The notes below the pieces were generated by a model that did not search any database, was not told the origin of the DNA, and was given only the letters and a program-made list of their open reading frames with translations. A stretch of DNA of 49,804 nt from Alkalibacterium gilvum (GTDB lineage: Bacteria; Bacillota; Bacilli; Lactobacillales; Carnobacteriaceae_A). Position numbers and translations under genes: made by a program. The stretch spans positions 1 through 49,804 of the forward strand of contig NZ_FNYW01000007.1 of assembly GCF_900109085.1 (NCBI RefSeq), given 5' to 3'. How positions within the stretch are numbered: position 1 is the first letter of the stretch; every line of letters begins with the position of its first letter. Shown here piece by piece: positions 1 to 7,918 of this stretch.

Positions 1-2
1 CT

Positions 3-161
3 GAGTATAAAGACTACTACGATAAAAAGTACAATGAAGTACCAAAAGCCCAGCACAAGCGAGCCCTCGTCTTAACAGCACGAAAATTTGTGCGTCTGGT
101 GTTTGCACTCCTAAGCAATCACCAACTCTATATCGCCAGATCGGAGGCGATAGAGTCTTAA
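3..161 (+). pseudogene. IS110-family transposase, C-terminal fragment running in from the left edge
   Basis: The reading frame entering at base 3 runs 52 codons to TAA at 159-161 and includes the stretches EYKDYYDKKYNEVPKAQHKR and ALVLTARKFVRLVFALL. The basic, helical ending ('K/H-x-A-L-V-x-T-A-R-K-x-x-R-x-x-x-A-L-L') is how IS110/IS116/IS902 transposases end, next to the conserved serine of their second domain, which would lie outside the window. These enzymes (DEDD recombinases guided by an element-encoded RNA) move circular intermediates without target duplication. Whether the copy is intact cannot be judged because the N-terminus is outside. The following ~85 bp look like the element's non-coding end (see separate entry). 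Confidence 0.75.
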
Positions 162-248
162 GAAAAGTGTTTTCTTAAGGGCGGATATCCGAAAGTTAAA
201 CCGAACGTATTTTCGGATACGTGACGGTTTAGTTGAGTGCGGCTTTTT
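155..248 (+). ncRNA. Structured non-coding end of the IS110 element (candidate guide RNA or terminal structure)
   Basis: Directly after, and partly overlapping, the transposase stop lies a perfect 10-bp hairpin (157-166 with 170-179, loop GTG). A second nested hairpin follows: TAAACCG 197-203 with CGGTTTA 225-231 outside, and ACGTAT 205-210 with ATACGT 217-222 inside. Its 6-nt loop TTTCGG (211-216) is complementary to CCGAAA at 189-194, so a pseudoknot or an alternative 9-bp stem (186-194 with 211-219) can form. A T7 run follows at 242-248. In the IS1111 subgroup of IS110 elements the non-coding guide RNA lies downstream of the transposase. The position and compact fold fit that, but the subgroup cannot be assigned from the fragment, so function is inference. 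Confidence 0.4.
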
Positions 249-440
249 TTATCGAATATTACTGAAATCTCTTAATCTTTGTTCTTGACTTACCACCATA
301 ATGCTTAATAAAATTAATATGTTCCATTTAGTTTTCTATCTTAGTTTTTACTAACTTTCTTTAGTATAGCAGATTTCTTAGATACTTAAACTTATCTTGA
401 TTAGCGTATTAAATGACGTTGTTTTTTTAATTAAAAATAC

Positions 441-476
441 TTTGATATTCAAAACAATTATTTTTTCTGCTATTAT
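441..476 (+). promoter_or_regulatory. fabV promoter overlapped by a FabT-like operator
   Basis: A perfect dyad TTTGA-TAT-TCAAA lies at 441-453. It matches the TTTGA-N3-TCAAA pattern of FabT, the MarR-family repressor of fatty-acid synthesis in Lactobacillales. A plausible -10 TATTAT sits at 471-476; the right half of the dyad provides TTCAAA (448-453) as a weak -35 with 17-bp spacing, so a bound repressor would block RNA polymerase. The SD GGGGGA (496-501) follows before the fabV ATG. The interval 250-440 is AT-rich and shows no other recognisable element. Confidence 0.55.
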
Positions 477-510
477 AGTCTTATAACTATTTCATTGGGG
501 GAAAATCATT

Positions 511-1704
511 ATGAATTTTAAACAAAATATTCGGGGAAACGTTGCTTTAGGCGTTAATCCACTTGGACGTAAACAACAAGTCTTGAATCATATCAACTAT
601 ATAAAAAATAAAAGCAGCTATGAAGGGCCCAAAAAAGTTTTGATCATTGGTGCATCATCAAGCTACGGCTTAGCTACACGAATCAGTCTGGCATTCGGCG
701 CCGGTGCGGACACAATCGGTATCTCTTACGAAAAAGGTCCAAAAAGCAAACGTAATCTAGGCACAGCGGGCTGGTATAATAATATTGCCTTCAAAGAAGC
801 CGCTGAAAAAGAAGGGCTGACTGCTAAGAACTTTGTGCAGGATGCTTTCAGTCATGAAATAAAACAAGAAGTCATTGAATATATAAAAAATGAGTTTGGT
901 GGAAAAGTTGATCTGGTTGTTTACAGCCTCGCGAGTGGTCGACGTACCGATCCAAATACGGGTCAAACCTACACCTCATCAATTAAAGCCATTGGTGATT
1001 CTGTGGTGGGGCCTAATATAAACATGCAAAAAGAGGACTATTATACCGAAACGCTTGAACCTGCAACTGAACAGGAAATTGCTGATACTGTCAAAGTTAT
1101 GGGTGGAGAAGATTGGGAACTGTGGATGGAAGCATTGAAAGAAGCCGATGTTCTATCTGACGGCGTTTTGACAACGAACTATTCCTACTTAGGATCAGAA
1201 CTGAATCATCCTTACTATGGAAACGGGACCCTGGGCCGCGCCAAAGCCGACTGCGATATCAAAGCAGATGCCATTAATGGTTTGCTGGCAGATATCAACG
1301 GTAAAGCGCAGATCGTTGTTGCTACAGCTGTAACCACTAAAGCCAGCTCAGTTATCCCCTTCTTCCCAGTCTACTGCGTTGGACTCTATAAAGTGATGAC
1401 CGAAAAAGGAACGCACGAAACCCCAATTATGCACATGGACCGTATTTACCGGGATATGATCTATGGTGAAAATGCTGAATACGACAAAGAAGGACGTTTG
1501 AGACCAGATAGCTGGGAACTCGACAGCGACACCCAGGCGCAGACGAAGGTATTGATCGAAGAATTGAACGAAGAAAATTTTAATACCGATAAGACAGCCT
1601 ATGATCTCTTCTATAAAGAGTTCTCAAACTTAAGTGGCTTCATGGTTGATAATTACGAGGATCAGGACGTGACGATTGAAGAACTAAAAGCATTGGATTA
1701 TTAA
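511..1704 (+). CDS. fabV: Trans-2-enoyl-ACP/CoA reductase, FabV/TER type
   Basis: Last reductive step of each fatty-acid elongation cycle: NAD(P)H-dependent reduction of trans-2-enoyl-ACP (or CoA) in the cytoplasm. At 397 aa it has the length of FabV/TER enzymes, longer than FabI (~260 aa). Visible features are the N-terminal cofactor loop GASSSYGLATR (about residues 47-57) and the catalytic pair Tyr236-x8-Lys245 in YGNGTLGRAK, the Y-x8-K spacing that separates FabV from FabI (Y-x6-K). Start: ATG with SD GGGGGA, 9 nt upstream. It is monocistronic: IS110 remnant upstream, strong terminator downstream. A FabT-like box overlaps the promoter. FabV enzymes are typically insensitive to triclosan. 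Whether it is the only enoyl reductase of the cell cannot be told here. Confidence 0.92.
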   Translation: MNFKQNIRGNVALGVNPLGRKQQVLNHINYIKNKSSYEGPKKVLIIGASSSYGLATRISLAFGAGADTIGISYEKGPKSKRNLGTAGWYNNIAFKEAAEKEGLTAKNFVQDAFSHEIKQEVIEYIKNEFGGKVDLVVYSLASGRRTDPNTGQTYTSSIKAIGDSVVGPNINMQKEDYYTETLEPATEQEIADTVKVMGGEDWELWMEALKEADVLSDGVLTTNYSYLGSELNHPYYGNGTLGRAKADCDIKADAINGLLADINGKAQIVVATAVTTKASSVIPFFPVYCVGLYKVMTEKGTHETPIMHMDRIYRDMIYGENAEYDKEGRLRPDSWELDSDTQAQTKVLIEELNEENFNTDKTAYDLFYKEFSNLSGFMVDNYEDQDVTIEELKALDY

Positions 1705-1713
1705 AATGGTAAT

Positions 1714-1760
1714 GGCCCCACGCAGAAACGGTTGATTGTTTCTGCGTGGGGCCTTTTTTT
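1714..1760 (+). terminator. Rho-independent terminator of fabV
   Basis: A perfect 16-bp stem (1714-1729 with 1738-1753, loop GGTTGATT) is followed by seven T. It starts 10 nt after the fabV stop. Confidence 0.95.
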
Positions 1761-2010
1761 GTAATAAAAGATGTATATTCATGAAAAAGTAAGGAATTTT
1801 CTCTTTTCTTAAGAAGTTACTACAGAAACAGACGCAACTTCTTAAGCTGATTAGTTTTCGTAAGAAGTACATCTCTCAATTGGTCTCACTGCTTCAGAAA
1901 GAGAGTTACCTTAAGCAGTTGCTTATAATTTAGGTAAAACTGATTAAGATAAACCTTATTCATTGCTTTAATTTGATGAAAAGCGTCTGTTCAGACGCTT
2001 TCCTTTTTTC
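1761..2010 (+). other. Gene-poor interval with two long inverted repeats, a no-ATG ORF and its own terminator
   Basis: Between the fabV terminator and the convergent alkyltransferase gene there are two inverted repeats: CTTAAGAAGTT 1808-1818 with AACTTCTTAAG 1836-1846 (11 bp, perfect), and ACTGCTT 1888-1894 with AAGCAGT 1913-1919. In the same stretch an open frame 1793-1933 encodes a Leu/Lys-rich peptide (KKLLQKQTQLLKLISFRKKY and more) but has no ATG, GTG or TTG; an ATG-AAA-AAG-TAA minicistron lies just upstream in the same frame. A hairpin AAAGCGTCTG 1980-1989 / CAGACGCTTT 1992-2001 followed by T6 (2004-2009) would terminate rightward transcription. A small RNA or a decayed small gene is possible; nothing was recognised. 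Confidence 0.35.
1980..2009 (+). terminator. Terminator between fabV and the alkyltransferase gene
   Basis: A 10-bp perfect stem with loop TT and a downstream T6 run is orientated for rightward transcription. On the minus strand only TTTTC follows, so it could serve the leftward alkyltransferase gene weakly as well. fabV already has its own terminator 220 bp upstream, which is why a separate rightward transcript is suspected here. Confidence 0.7.
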
Positions 2011-2026
2011 CCCTCATTTAGCCAGC

Positions 2027-2335
2027 TTAAATTTTCCATTGACATCTTTTTATATCGACATAGTCTTCCTTCTTCATAACTACACCTTCATCTTCCAACA
2101 ATACGCCTTGCATATCCCAGCCTGGAACCAGACGTCCGGCATGATTCACAACTCTGTGACAAGGATAACTGCCGTAGAATTCAGCCATACTCATTACACG
2201 ACCAACTAATCGGGCATTACGTTCCCGACCGATTAACCTGGCGATCTGACCATAAGTCGCTACTTTCCCCTCAGGAATCTCCTCGACTACTGATAAAATT
2301 TCATAAATTAGCGCTTCGTCTAGTATACGAGCCAT
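2027..2335 (-). CDS. MGMT-family (Ogt-like) alkyltransferase domain protein, single DNA-binding domain
   Basis: A 102-aa protein corresponding only to the C-terminal DNA-binding/alkyl-acceptor domain of O6-alkylguanine-DNA alkyltransferases; the N-terminal RNase H-like domain is absent. The acceptor motif PCHR is at residues 58-61 (SYPCHRVV), so the reactive Cys59 is present. This differs from alkyltransferase-like (ATL) proteins, where Trp replaces Cys. VPGW follows. Role by family: recognition or repair of alkylated guanine. Start: ATG at 2335 with SD GAGGTGAT; the longer frame upstream has no SD. Convergent with fabV, own transcript. Whether a single-domain version with Cys works as a repair enzyme or a damage flag cannot be read from the sequence. 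Confidence 0.82.
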   Translation of the reverse strand: MARILDEALIYEILSVVEEIPEGKVATYGQIARLIGRERNARLVGRVMSMAEFYGSYPCHRVVNHAGRLVPGWDMQGVLLEDEGVVMKKEDYVDIKRCQWKI

Positions 2336-2508
2336 AGTTATCACCTCAATATAAATAATGGATGTTACACATTGATCTCTTAACACTTATTATAAATAAC
2401 TTCCTATCAATATTACAATATTTAACGAAAAACTAGTGATGGACTCAGTGCGATTGATATTTCAATTAGCGATTTAGTTTTTTTGTAAGTTTATGGTTGT
2501 TCAAAAAA

Positions 2509-2532
2509 GCCTTCAGAATTTAATCTGAAGGC
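2509..2532 (-). terminator. Terminator of the degV-family gene
   Basis: GCCTTCAGA (2509-2517) pairs with TCTGAAGGC (2524-2532). On the minus strand a T6 run (2503-2508) follows, 12 nt after the gene stop. Confidence 0.85.
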
Positions 2533-2543
2533 CTCCGATTGAT

Positions 2544-3416
2544 TTACATATTTTCTTTTTCCATAAAGAACAATGACAGACCGCCTAAGCCGACATGTGT
2601 ACCAACTGCAACACCCATCTGCATAATATGGATTTTTCCTAGGAAATCTGTTTTTAGTTTTATTTTTTCTTTCAAATCATTGGCGATACCTTTATCGTTT
2701 GAATAGCCAATAATGATGAAATTAGTCCATTTTGAATCGTATCGCTGCTGAAATTCTTCAACATAATATTTCAACGCCTTATTAGTCCCTCTCACTTTAG
2801 CAACAATTGCGCCTTTTGTGTCTTTCATCGACATGATGGGTTTCACTCTCAGCAAGTTGCCAATCAGTGCGCCAGTGTTAGAAATACGTCCACTCTTAGT
2901 TAAATTGTATAAATCATCCACGCATAACAAGTGTTTCACGCATTTTTTACGTGTTTCAGCAAAGGTAACTAACTCTTCGAAACGATACCCTTCTTCCAAC
3001 AATTGAGCAGTTTTCAATATCAACCACCCACTTCCATGACTCATTGACCAAGAATCAACGACATGGATCTTCACTTCAGTGTCTTCATGTTTTTCATAAA
3101 AAGAATCTTTTGCCATCTTAGCTGTTTGAAAAGATGCACTGGTTCCATTAGACATACAAATACATAAAAACTCAGTGTATCCTTCATCTACTGATTTTTC
3201 GATAATATTTAAATAAGCTTCCGGGCTAGGGGCTCCTGTTTTAGGTAATTTTTCCATGTCAGGTAAGCGTTCAAAGAATTGATCAGAAGTAATATCTATT
3301 TTATCACGGTAATTGATGCCTTCTATTTCAATATTTAAAGCTGCAATACCAATATTATATTGTTTTACAAACTCCTGAGTTAGATCACACGTTGAATCCG
3401 CCATAATCTTGATCAA
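2544..3416 (-). CDS. DegV family fatty-acid-binding protein
   Basis: A 290-aa DegV protein with the N-terminal signature KIMADSTCDL and the TGAPSPEAYL and S-N-G-T-S-A-S-F motifs of the family. DegV/FakB proteins bind a fatty acid in a two-domain fold and can present it to the FakA kinase for phosphorylation and phospholipid synthesis. Which of several paralogues this is cannot be decided. Start: TTG at 3416, giving MIKIMADST as in the family, with SD GGAGGA 7 nt upstream. The longer ATG frame from 3479 would add 21 unrelated residues and has no SD. Monocistronic with its own terminator; the upstream 3417-3667 interval shows only AT-rich sequence. Confidence 0.85.
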   Translation of the reverse strand: MIKIMADSTCDLTQEFVKQYNIGIAALNIEIEGINYRDKIDITSDQFFERLPDMEKLPKTGAPSPEAYLNIIEKSVDEGYTEFLCICMSNGTSASFQTAKMAKDSFYEKHEDTEVKIHVVDSWSMSHGSGWLILKTAQLLEEGYRFEELVTFAETRKKCVKHLLCVDDLYNLTKSGRISNTGALIGNLLRVKPIMSMKDTKGAIVAKVRGTNKALKYYVEEFQQRYDSKWTNFIIIGYSNDKGIANDLKEKIKLKTDFLGKIHIMQMGVAVGTHVGLGGLSLFFMEKENM

Positions 3417-3667
3417 ATAACTTTCCTCCAGTATTAAATCCCTTACAAAATCGGGGGTGTGTTCTACATTATACTGCATCTTTAGGTAAATAGCACTTTA
3501 AATTATTGAAGATTTGGTGTCTAATTAAAGCTTTTTCAACATATTTTCCTTTATTTAATTAATTATCTACCACTTATTGATGACCTAGAATGTTTTTATA
3601 ATAAAATAAATCTAGTTCTTATAATACTTATAAAGTGATTCCAATCAACATCATTTAATCTTCTCAA

Positions 3668-3705
3668 AACCCCCTCCTTTAAGATTATATTTAAAGGAGG
3701 GGGTT
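3668..3705 (-). terminator. Terminator of the DEAD-box helicase gene
   Basis: A 15-bp perfect stem (3668-3682 with 3691-3705) with TTTT following on the minus strand, about 22 nt after the helicase stop. Sequence on the plus side also allows bidirectional use. Confidence 0.8.
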
Positions 3706-3727
3706 CTTTATTATAGTTTATGATCGT

Positions 3728-5233
3728 TTACTTACGCGCCTTATTAACTTTCAATTTTTTCCCTTTGACTGTTCGGTCTTTCATTTGTGAGATGACATAA
3801 GGTCCTTTACCATTCAAAACATCAATATACGTAACGTTTTCTTGTATCGTAATAATACCGATATCTTCAGCTGATATACCTTTGATACTCGTCAATGTTC
3901 CAACAAAATCAATGGCACGTAACTTTTTCTTTTTACCACCATTAAAGTAAACCTTCGTAATGTCTTTATTCAACTCTTTATTTCGGGCCATCTTTGGTTT
4001 CATCCGAGTATTTATTTTCTTTTCAAACGCAGCTTTTGAACGATTAACCAGGCGCTCATTAGGTGCAAACACTTCTGTAAGTTCCTGGCTTCCATCAAAA
4101 CTATAGCCACGAACTTCATCCCAGCGTCTTTGATCCGACGGACTGACCATTGTTAAAGCCAAGCCTGTTTTTCCAGCTCGACCTGTTCTCCCTGTTCGAT
4201 GTGTGTAGCTCTCTTTTTCAAACGGTACATCGTAATTGATGACATGGGTTATATTATCAATATCTATCCCGCGGGCAGCGACATCCGTTGCCACTAAATA
4301 ACGAAGCTTCCCAAAACGAAAGTCCTCTAACACATCCAGACGATCCTCCTGATCCATTCCACCATGAAGTTTATCGATTGGCAATCCAGCTTTATTCAAT
4401 TGTGTCTCAATCGCATCCACTACATCTTTTGTATTACAAAAAATAATACACGCATCCGGGTTTTCAATAGTTAGTAAGTCTAACAATACTTTTTCTTTAG
4501 ACGCTTCATCCACATTAATATATGCATGAGAGATTTTTGGTGTATTCTGCTCTGATTGTTCCATTTTGACAGATACACGATCAGAACTCATATAGAAATG
4601 AGCTAATTCCTCAATTTTTGTAGGCATTGTAGCAGAAAACAGCATTGTCTGACGTTCTTTTGGTAAGTAATCAATAATATTTTCTACCTGATCAATAAAG
4701 CCCATGTTAAGCATTTCATCAGCCTCATCCAATACTAACCTATCAACTTTATCTACCACCAGTGTGCCTTCTTCTAAATGTTCTAAGATTCGTCCCGGCG
4801 TCCCAACAACGATATGGCTTTTCTGTTTCAGTTCAGACTTTTGGGTTTTAAAAGAAGCTTTCCCAAACACAGCTGTTGCTTTTATCCGCTTCAAACGTCC
4901 GACATTCATGATGTCATTCTTGACTTGAAGAGCTAATTCTCGCGTTGGAACTAAAATCAAAGCCTGCGGTTTATTCTCTTCCCACTCAACTTGCTCACAA
5001 AGTGGAAGGCCAAATGCAACGGTTTTCCCACTACCAGTCTGAGACTCAACTAAAATATCCTGTTGTTCTAAGGCCCATGGAATGACCTTTTCCTGTACCG
5101 CTGTCGGGTGGAAGTAACGCAAACTCGTTAATGCCTTTTTTATTTCGGGACTAATCCCAAATGTTTCAAATGATTGCTTAATACTATTCTCCTGCTTTCT
5201 TTTTCTACGTTTAGTAATTATAACAGATATCAT
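3728..5233 (-). CDS. dbpA: DEAD-box RNA helicase, DbpA/YxiN type
   Basis: ATP-dependent RNA helicase of the DbpA group, which acts on 23S rRNA hairpin 92 during 50S assembly. Motifs (numbered from the 5233 ATG): SQTGSGKT 64-71, PTREL 96-100, DEAD 169-172, SAT 200-202, then ARGID and HRTGRTGR. The C-terminal ~75 residues are a DbpA RNA-binding domain ([20 protein letters not shown]). Start is doubtful. The ATG at 5233 has no SD, while AGGAG lies 6 nt before an ATT codon (5180-5182), and alignment from memory with Bacillus DbpA (MSHFKNYQIS versus [11 protein letters not shown]) begins exactly there. The conventional ATG is listed; the true protein is probably 484 aa from ATT. Monocistronic. Confidence 0.88.
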   Translation of the reverse strand: MISVIITKRRKRKQENSIKQSFETFGISPEIKKALTSLRYFHPTAVQEKVIPWALEQQDILVESQTGSGKTVAFGLPLCEQVEWEENKPQALILVPTRELALQVKNDIMNVGRLKRIKATAVFGKASFKTQKSELKQKSHIVVGTPGRILEHLEEGTLVVDKVDRLVLDEADEMLNMGFIDQVENIIDYLPKERQTMLFSATMPTKIEELAHFYMSSDRVSVKMEQSEQNTPKISHAYINVDEASKEKVLLDLLTIENPDACIIFCNTKDVVDAIETQLNKAGLPIDKLHGGMDQEDRLDVLEDFRFGKLRYLVATDVAARGIDIDNITHVINYDVPFEKESYTHRTGRTGRAGKTGLALTMVSPSDQRRWDEVRGYSFDGSQELTEVFAPNERLVNRSKAAFEKKINTRMKPKMARNKELNKDITKVYFNGGKKKKLRAIDFVGTLTSIKGISAEDIGIITIQENVTYIDVLNGKGPYVISQMKDRTVKGKKLKVNKARK

Positions 5234-5324
5234 CTCATTATTAATTATTTTTTATAAATTATTGAACACCGCTTCACTCAGTAACAAAGATCTCCCATTT
5301 CAATAATAAGATACAGAACAAATT

Positions 5325-5364
5325 AAAAAGCACCCAATCAACAATTATCAATTGGGCACTTTTT
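5325..5364 (-). terminator. Terminator after the substrate-binding protein gene
   Basis: CCCAAT (5333-5338) pairs with ATTGGG (5351-5356), extended on both sides by A5/T5 tracts with a two-base mismatch. The A/T tracts make it work in either direction. It lies 45 nt beyond the stop of the lipoprotein gene. Confidence 0.7.
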
Positions 5365-5409
5365 AGGATGATAAGGATCGCTAACTTACTTTAAAAACTT
5401 CTTTTTAAC

Positions 5410-6375
5410 TTACTCTTCTATATAACTAAAGTCTGTCAAAGTATTGTATGCATAGTCTTGATTAATTTGCTTTTTGCTTTTCGCCCATTCAATAATCTCT
5501 TCAAATTGAGTTTTCTCGACTGCTTGAGCATATGGATAAATTTCGTCTTGGGTATCCAAATACGTACTCATAGCATCTGGGAATTGATATTTTGATAAAA
5601 TGTCAGAATATTCACTCGCTTCATGTTCATTCATATAATCAATTGCTTTATTATACCCAATATAAAATGCCTTAATATCTTGAGGTCGTTCCTCCAGTAT
5701 ATCATCCATAAATTGGATTGTTCCTCCTATGATTTCAGCCTCTTTTGAGCTCCCCAAAATGACCGCACCTTGTTCAGCTAACATACTGGCTTGTGGTTCA
5801 GTATAAACTGCTGCATCCACTTCTCCTTTTAATAAAGCTTCAGAACGCGTTGCAAATGATGGAATATTAACCACCTCATAGGTGAAATCTTCTTCTTCAG
5901 CAAACTTATCCATAATATATTCTAAAATAAAGTTTGGTACCAGAGTGATTTTCTTATCAGTTAACTCTTTGATTTCTGTAATACCTGATTGAGGAGATGC
6001 TAAAATTTTAAAATCTTCTAAAATACCTGAAGTAATCATCATATCTACGCCATTTTCTTTAAAGGTGGCTTCGGTCATCACATCACTGATTGCACCATCT
6101 AAAGTTTCTGACTGTATAGCGATGTTTCGGTCATTCGGGGAAGAAAATGATTCTATTTCTACACTCGCTCCTTCTTCTTCAAAAAAACCTTTCTCATTAG
6201 CTATTATAATAGGAATAGCTGACTCAGCTGGTAAAACACCAAATCGAATAGACTCCCCCGTCACCATTTCTTCACTTTGTGATCCAGTTTCTTCTTTATC
6301 ATCGTCTTGTGTATCGCAAGCAGCTAAGCTTCCTGCTAAAAAAAAGACAAGTATCCCCATTCTTAATTTTTTCAT
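5410..6375 (-). CDS. ABC transporter substrate-binding lipoprotein, SsuA/NMT1-like
   Basis: A 321-aa exported lipoprotein: signal peptide MKKLRMGILVFFLAGSLAAC with lipobox LAAC (Cys20). An acidic linker is followed by a periplasmic-binding fold of the NMT1/SsuA group (IRFGVLPAESAIPIIIANEKGF, DGAISDVMTEA, EALLKGEVDAAVYTEPQ). Family members deliver pyrimidine (thiamine precursor), sulfonate, nitrate/bicarbonate or similar small ligands to an importer; the ligand here is not identifiable. The ATGA at 6372-6375 overlaps the stop of the upstream deacetylase, so the two are co-transcribed. The matching ATPase and permease are divergent 0.8 kb away, completing one importer. No TPP riboswitch or other leader was seen. 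Confidence 0.85.
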   Translation of the reverse strand: MKKLRMGILVFFLAGSLAACDTQDDDKEETGSQSEEMVTGESIRFGVLPAESAIPIIIANEKGFFEEEGASVEIESFSSPNDRNIAIQSETLDGAISDVMTEATFKENGVDMMITSGILEDFKILASPQSGITEIKELTDKKITLVPNFILEYIMDKFAEEEDFTYEVVNIPSFATRSEALLKGEVDAAVYTEPQASMLAEQGAVILGSSKEAEIIGGTIQFMDDILEERPQDIKAFYIGYNKAIDYMNEHEASEYSDILSKYQFPDAMSTYLDTQDEIYPYAQAVEKTQFEEIIEWAKSKKQINQDYAYNTLTDFSYIEE

Positions 6376-7118
6376 TTTTTCTCTCCTAGCATATCTCTAA
6401 ATTTTTCAATCGGTAAATCCTCAATCACAATATTTCTATGTAGTTCCAATGGCGGTGTTTCTCTAGTATTAATCCCTGGTTCAGTCGTAAAAGCTAGCTT
6501 GAAATCAGACTCTCTCAATGTCTGAACACTTGATTGATTATAAATGCCAAAGGGATATGCAAAAACATCTTTCGCTTCAACATATTGATTGCATTTCTTT
6601 AGATCTTGCATAAACGATGTTTTTGACTCCCACATTATCCGACTCTTTTCTACCCCTTCACGCTGATGATAATGATGCGTGTGGTTAGCATAGGTAAAAA
6701 CGTCCCCCATTTCTTCCAATTCTTTGAAGCTCAGTACTACAGAACTCTCCTCTTTATACGCTTTTTCTTCACCATAAACCCATCCAGTTGGTTCAAAAGA
6801 CACTGCACGGATCCCCATTTTTTTAAGTATCGGGTAAGCGTACTTTTTCTGCGATTGATAACAGTCATCGAATGTTATCAAGATAGATTTTTTGGGTAAT
6901 TCTCGATTTTCATAGTAAAAGCCCTTGATTTCATCAAGCGACAGAAAATGATAGCCTGTCCCTTTCAATTCGTTCAATATTTCACAAAAATAATCAAGGC
7001 TATTATATAATGGCATAGGCAAACTATCCTGATACCCATCCGCTACTGAAATAGCCCTTTGACCGGAAGCTATTTCGCTTTTTGGACGAACTTCATGAAA
7101 CACTAATGTTGTAAACAT
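6372..7118 (-). CDS. Polysaccharide deacetylase (CE4/NodB-like) family protein
   Basis: 248 aa with a NodB-like core: TFDD at residues 82-85 (catalytic base and metal ligand), a histidine-rich ANHTHHYH segment (144-151) in place of the usual S/T-H-x-x-x-H metal pair, and AYPFG. No signal peptide is visible, so it appears cytoplasmic, unlike typical peptidoglycan or chitin deacetylases. Start: ATG with SD AGGAGG 8 nt upstream. It is the first gene of a two-gene operon and overlaps the substrate-binding lipoprotein gene by 4 nt. The tight coupling to a small-molecule importer suggests that its substrate is related to the imported ligand rather than to the wall. That is inference. Confidence 0.82.
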   Translation of the reverse strand: MFTTLVFHEVRPKSEIASGQRAISVADGYQDSLPMPLYNSLDYFCEILNELKGTGYHFLSLDEIKGFYYENRELPKKSILITFDDCYQSQKKYAYPILKKMGIRAVSFEPTGWVYGEEKAYKEESSVVLSFKELEEMGDVFTYANHTHHYHQREGVEKSRIMWESKTSFMQDLKKCNQYVEAKDVFAYPFGIYNQSSVQTLRESDFKLAFTTEPGINTRETPPLELHRNIVIEDLPIEKFRDMLGEKK

Positions 7119-7141
7119 TTTATTATCCTCCTTTTTTCCTT

Positions 7142-7170
7142 TAATAGTATACCATAATTGTGTAGTATTA
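7142..7170. promoter_or_regulatory. Imperfect dyad in the divergent promoter region of the SsuA-like importer
   Basis: TAATAGTATAC (7142-7152) and GTGTAGTATTA (7160-7170) are inverted copies with 9 of 11 matches around a 7-nt centre. The dyad sits in the 86-bp gap between the divergent deacetylase/lipoprotein and ATPase/permease operons. It could be an operator coordinating both. The arms also contain -10-like sequences, so it may simply be two facing promoters. Confidence 0.4.
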
Positions 7171-7204
7171 AACTAAGTAAATTTAGATTGAGGGCGAATA
7201 AATT

Positions 7205-7918
7205 ATGGGAATCATTATTAAGGACTTGAATTTTATTTATGAACAGAATCAGCTGTTTAAAATGACTAATTTTCACTTTGAAGATAACACAATTTATACC
7301 CTAGTAGGACCGTCTGGAATTGGAAAAAGTACATTGCTCGATTTGTTAACAGGGGTTAAACATCCTCACTCAGGTGATATTCTCTATCAAAATATACATA
7401 AATCAGAAATACTGACGATTTTTCAAAATAATCACCTTTTTCCCTGGTTAACCGTTTCTGAAGCCTTGGCTCTCCCGTTAAAAATTAATAATGTTTCTAA
7501 AAAACAGATAAATTCCAGAGTAATGGGGCTCTTAAAAACATTTAGATTAGAAACATTCGCTCACAAAAGACCACACGCTTTAAGTGGTGGGCAGCTTCAG
7601 CGCGTAGCTATCGCTCAAGGGTTAACACTTAACCCAAAATTACTTCTACTAGATGAACCTACCTCGTCACTGGACCAAGAATCTAAAGAAGAAATACAGG
7701 ATCACCTGATAAATGAACAACGTAAGAGGAATAACACTATGATTATTGTCACACACGATATTGAAGAAGCGGCTTATCTTGGTCAAGAAATTATTCTTGT
7801 CACTAATAAGCAATTAAAAAAAATTGTTAATCCAACATTTGGAGAGAAAAACCGTCGTCAGTCTCTTGATTTTTATGCATTTTGTATCCAATTAAGAAAG
7901 CAGGTCAGACAGAAATGA
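7205..7918 (+). CDS. ABC importer ATP-binding protein, SsuB/TauB-like
   Basis: 237-aa nucleotide-binding subunit: Walker A GPSGIGKST (35-43), Q-loop FQNN, signature LSGGQ (126-130), Walker B LLLLDEP ending at Asp150-Glu151, and H-loop VTHD. It resembles the nitrate/sulfonate/taurine/thiamine-precursor importer ATPases, powering uptake by the adjacent permease. Start ATG follows GAGGGCG. Its stop overlaps the permease ATG (ATGA, 7915-7918), so the two are translationally coupled. It is divergent from the lipoprotein and deacetylase genes, with which it forms one functional unit. Confidence 0.9.
   Translation: MGIIIKDLNFIYEQNQLFKMTNFHFEDNTIYTLVGPSGIGKSTLLDLLTGVKHPHSGDILYQNIHKSEILTIFQNNHLFPWLTVSEALALPLKINNVSKKQINSRVMGLLKTFRLETFAHKRPHALSGGQLQRVAIAQGLTLNPKLLLLDEPTSSLDQESKEEIQDHLINEQRKRNNTMIIVTHDIEEAAYLGQEIILVTNKQLKKIVNPTFGEKNRRQSLDFYAFCIQLRKQVRQK

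Noticed and set aside
7119-7204. TPP riboswitch for the NMT1-like importer
   Set aside because: Only 86 bp between the divergent genes and no THI-box motif on either strand.
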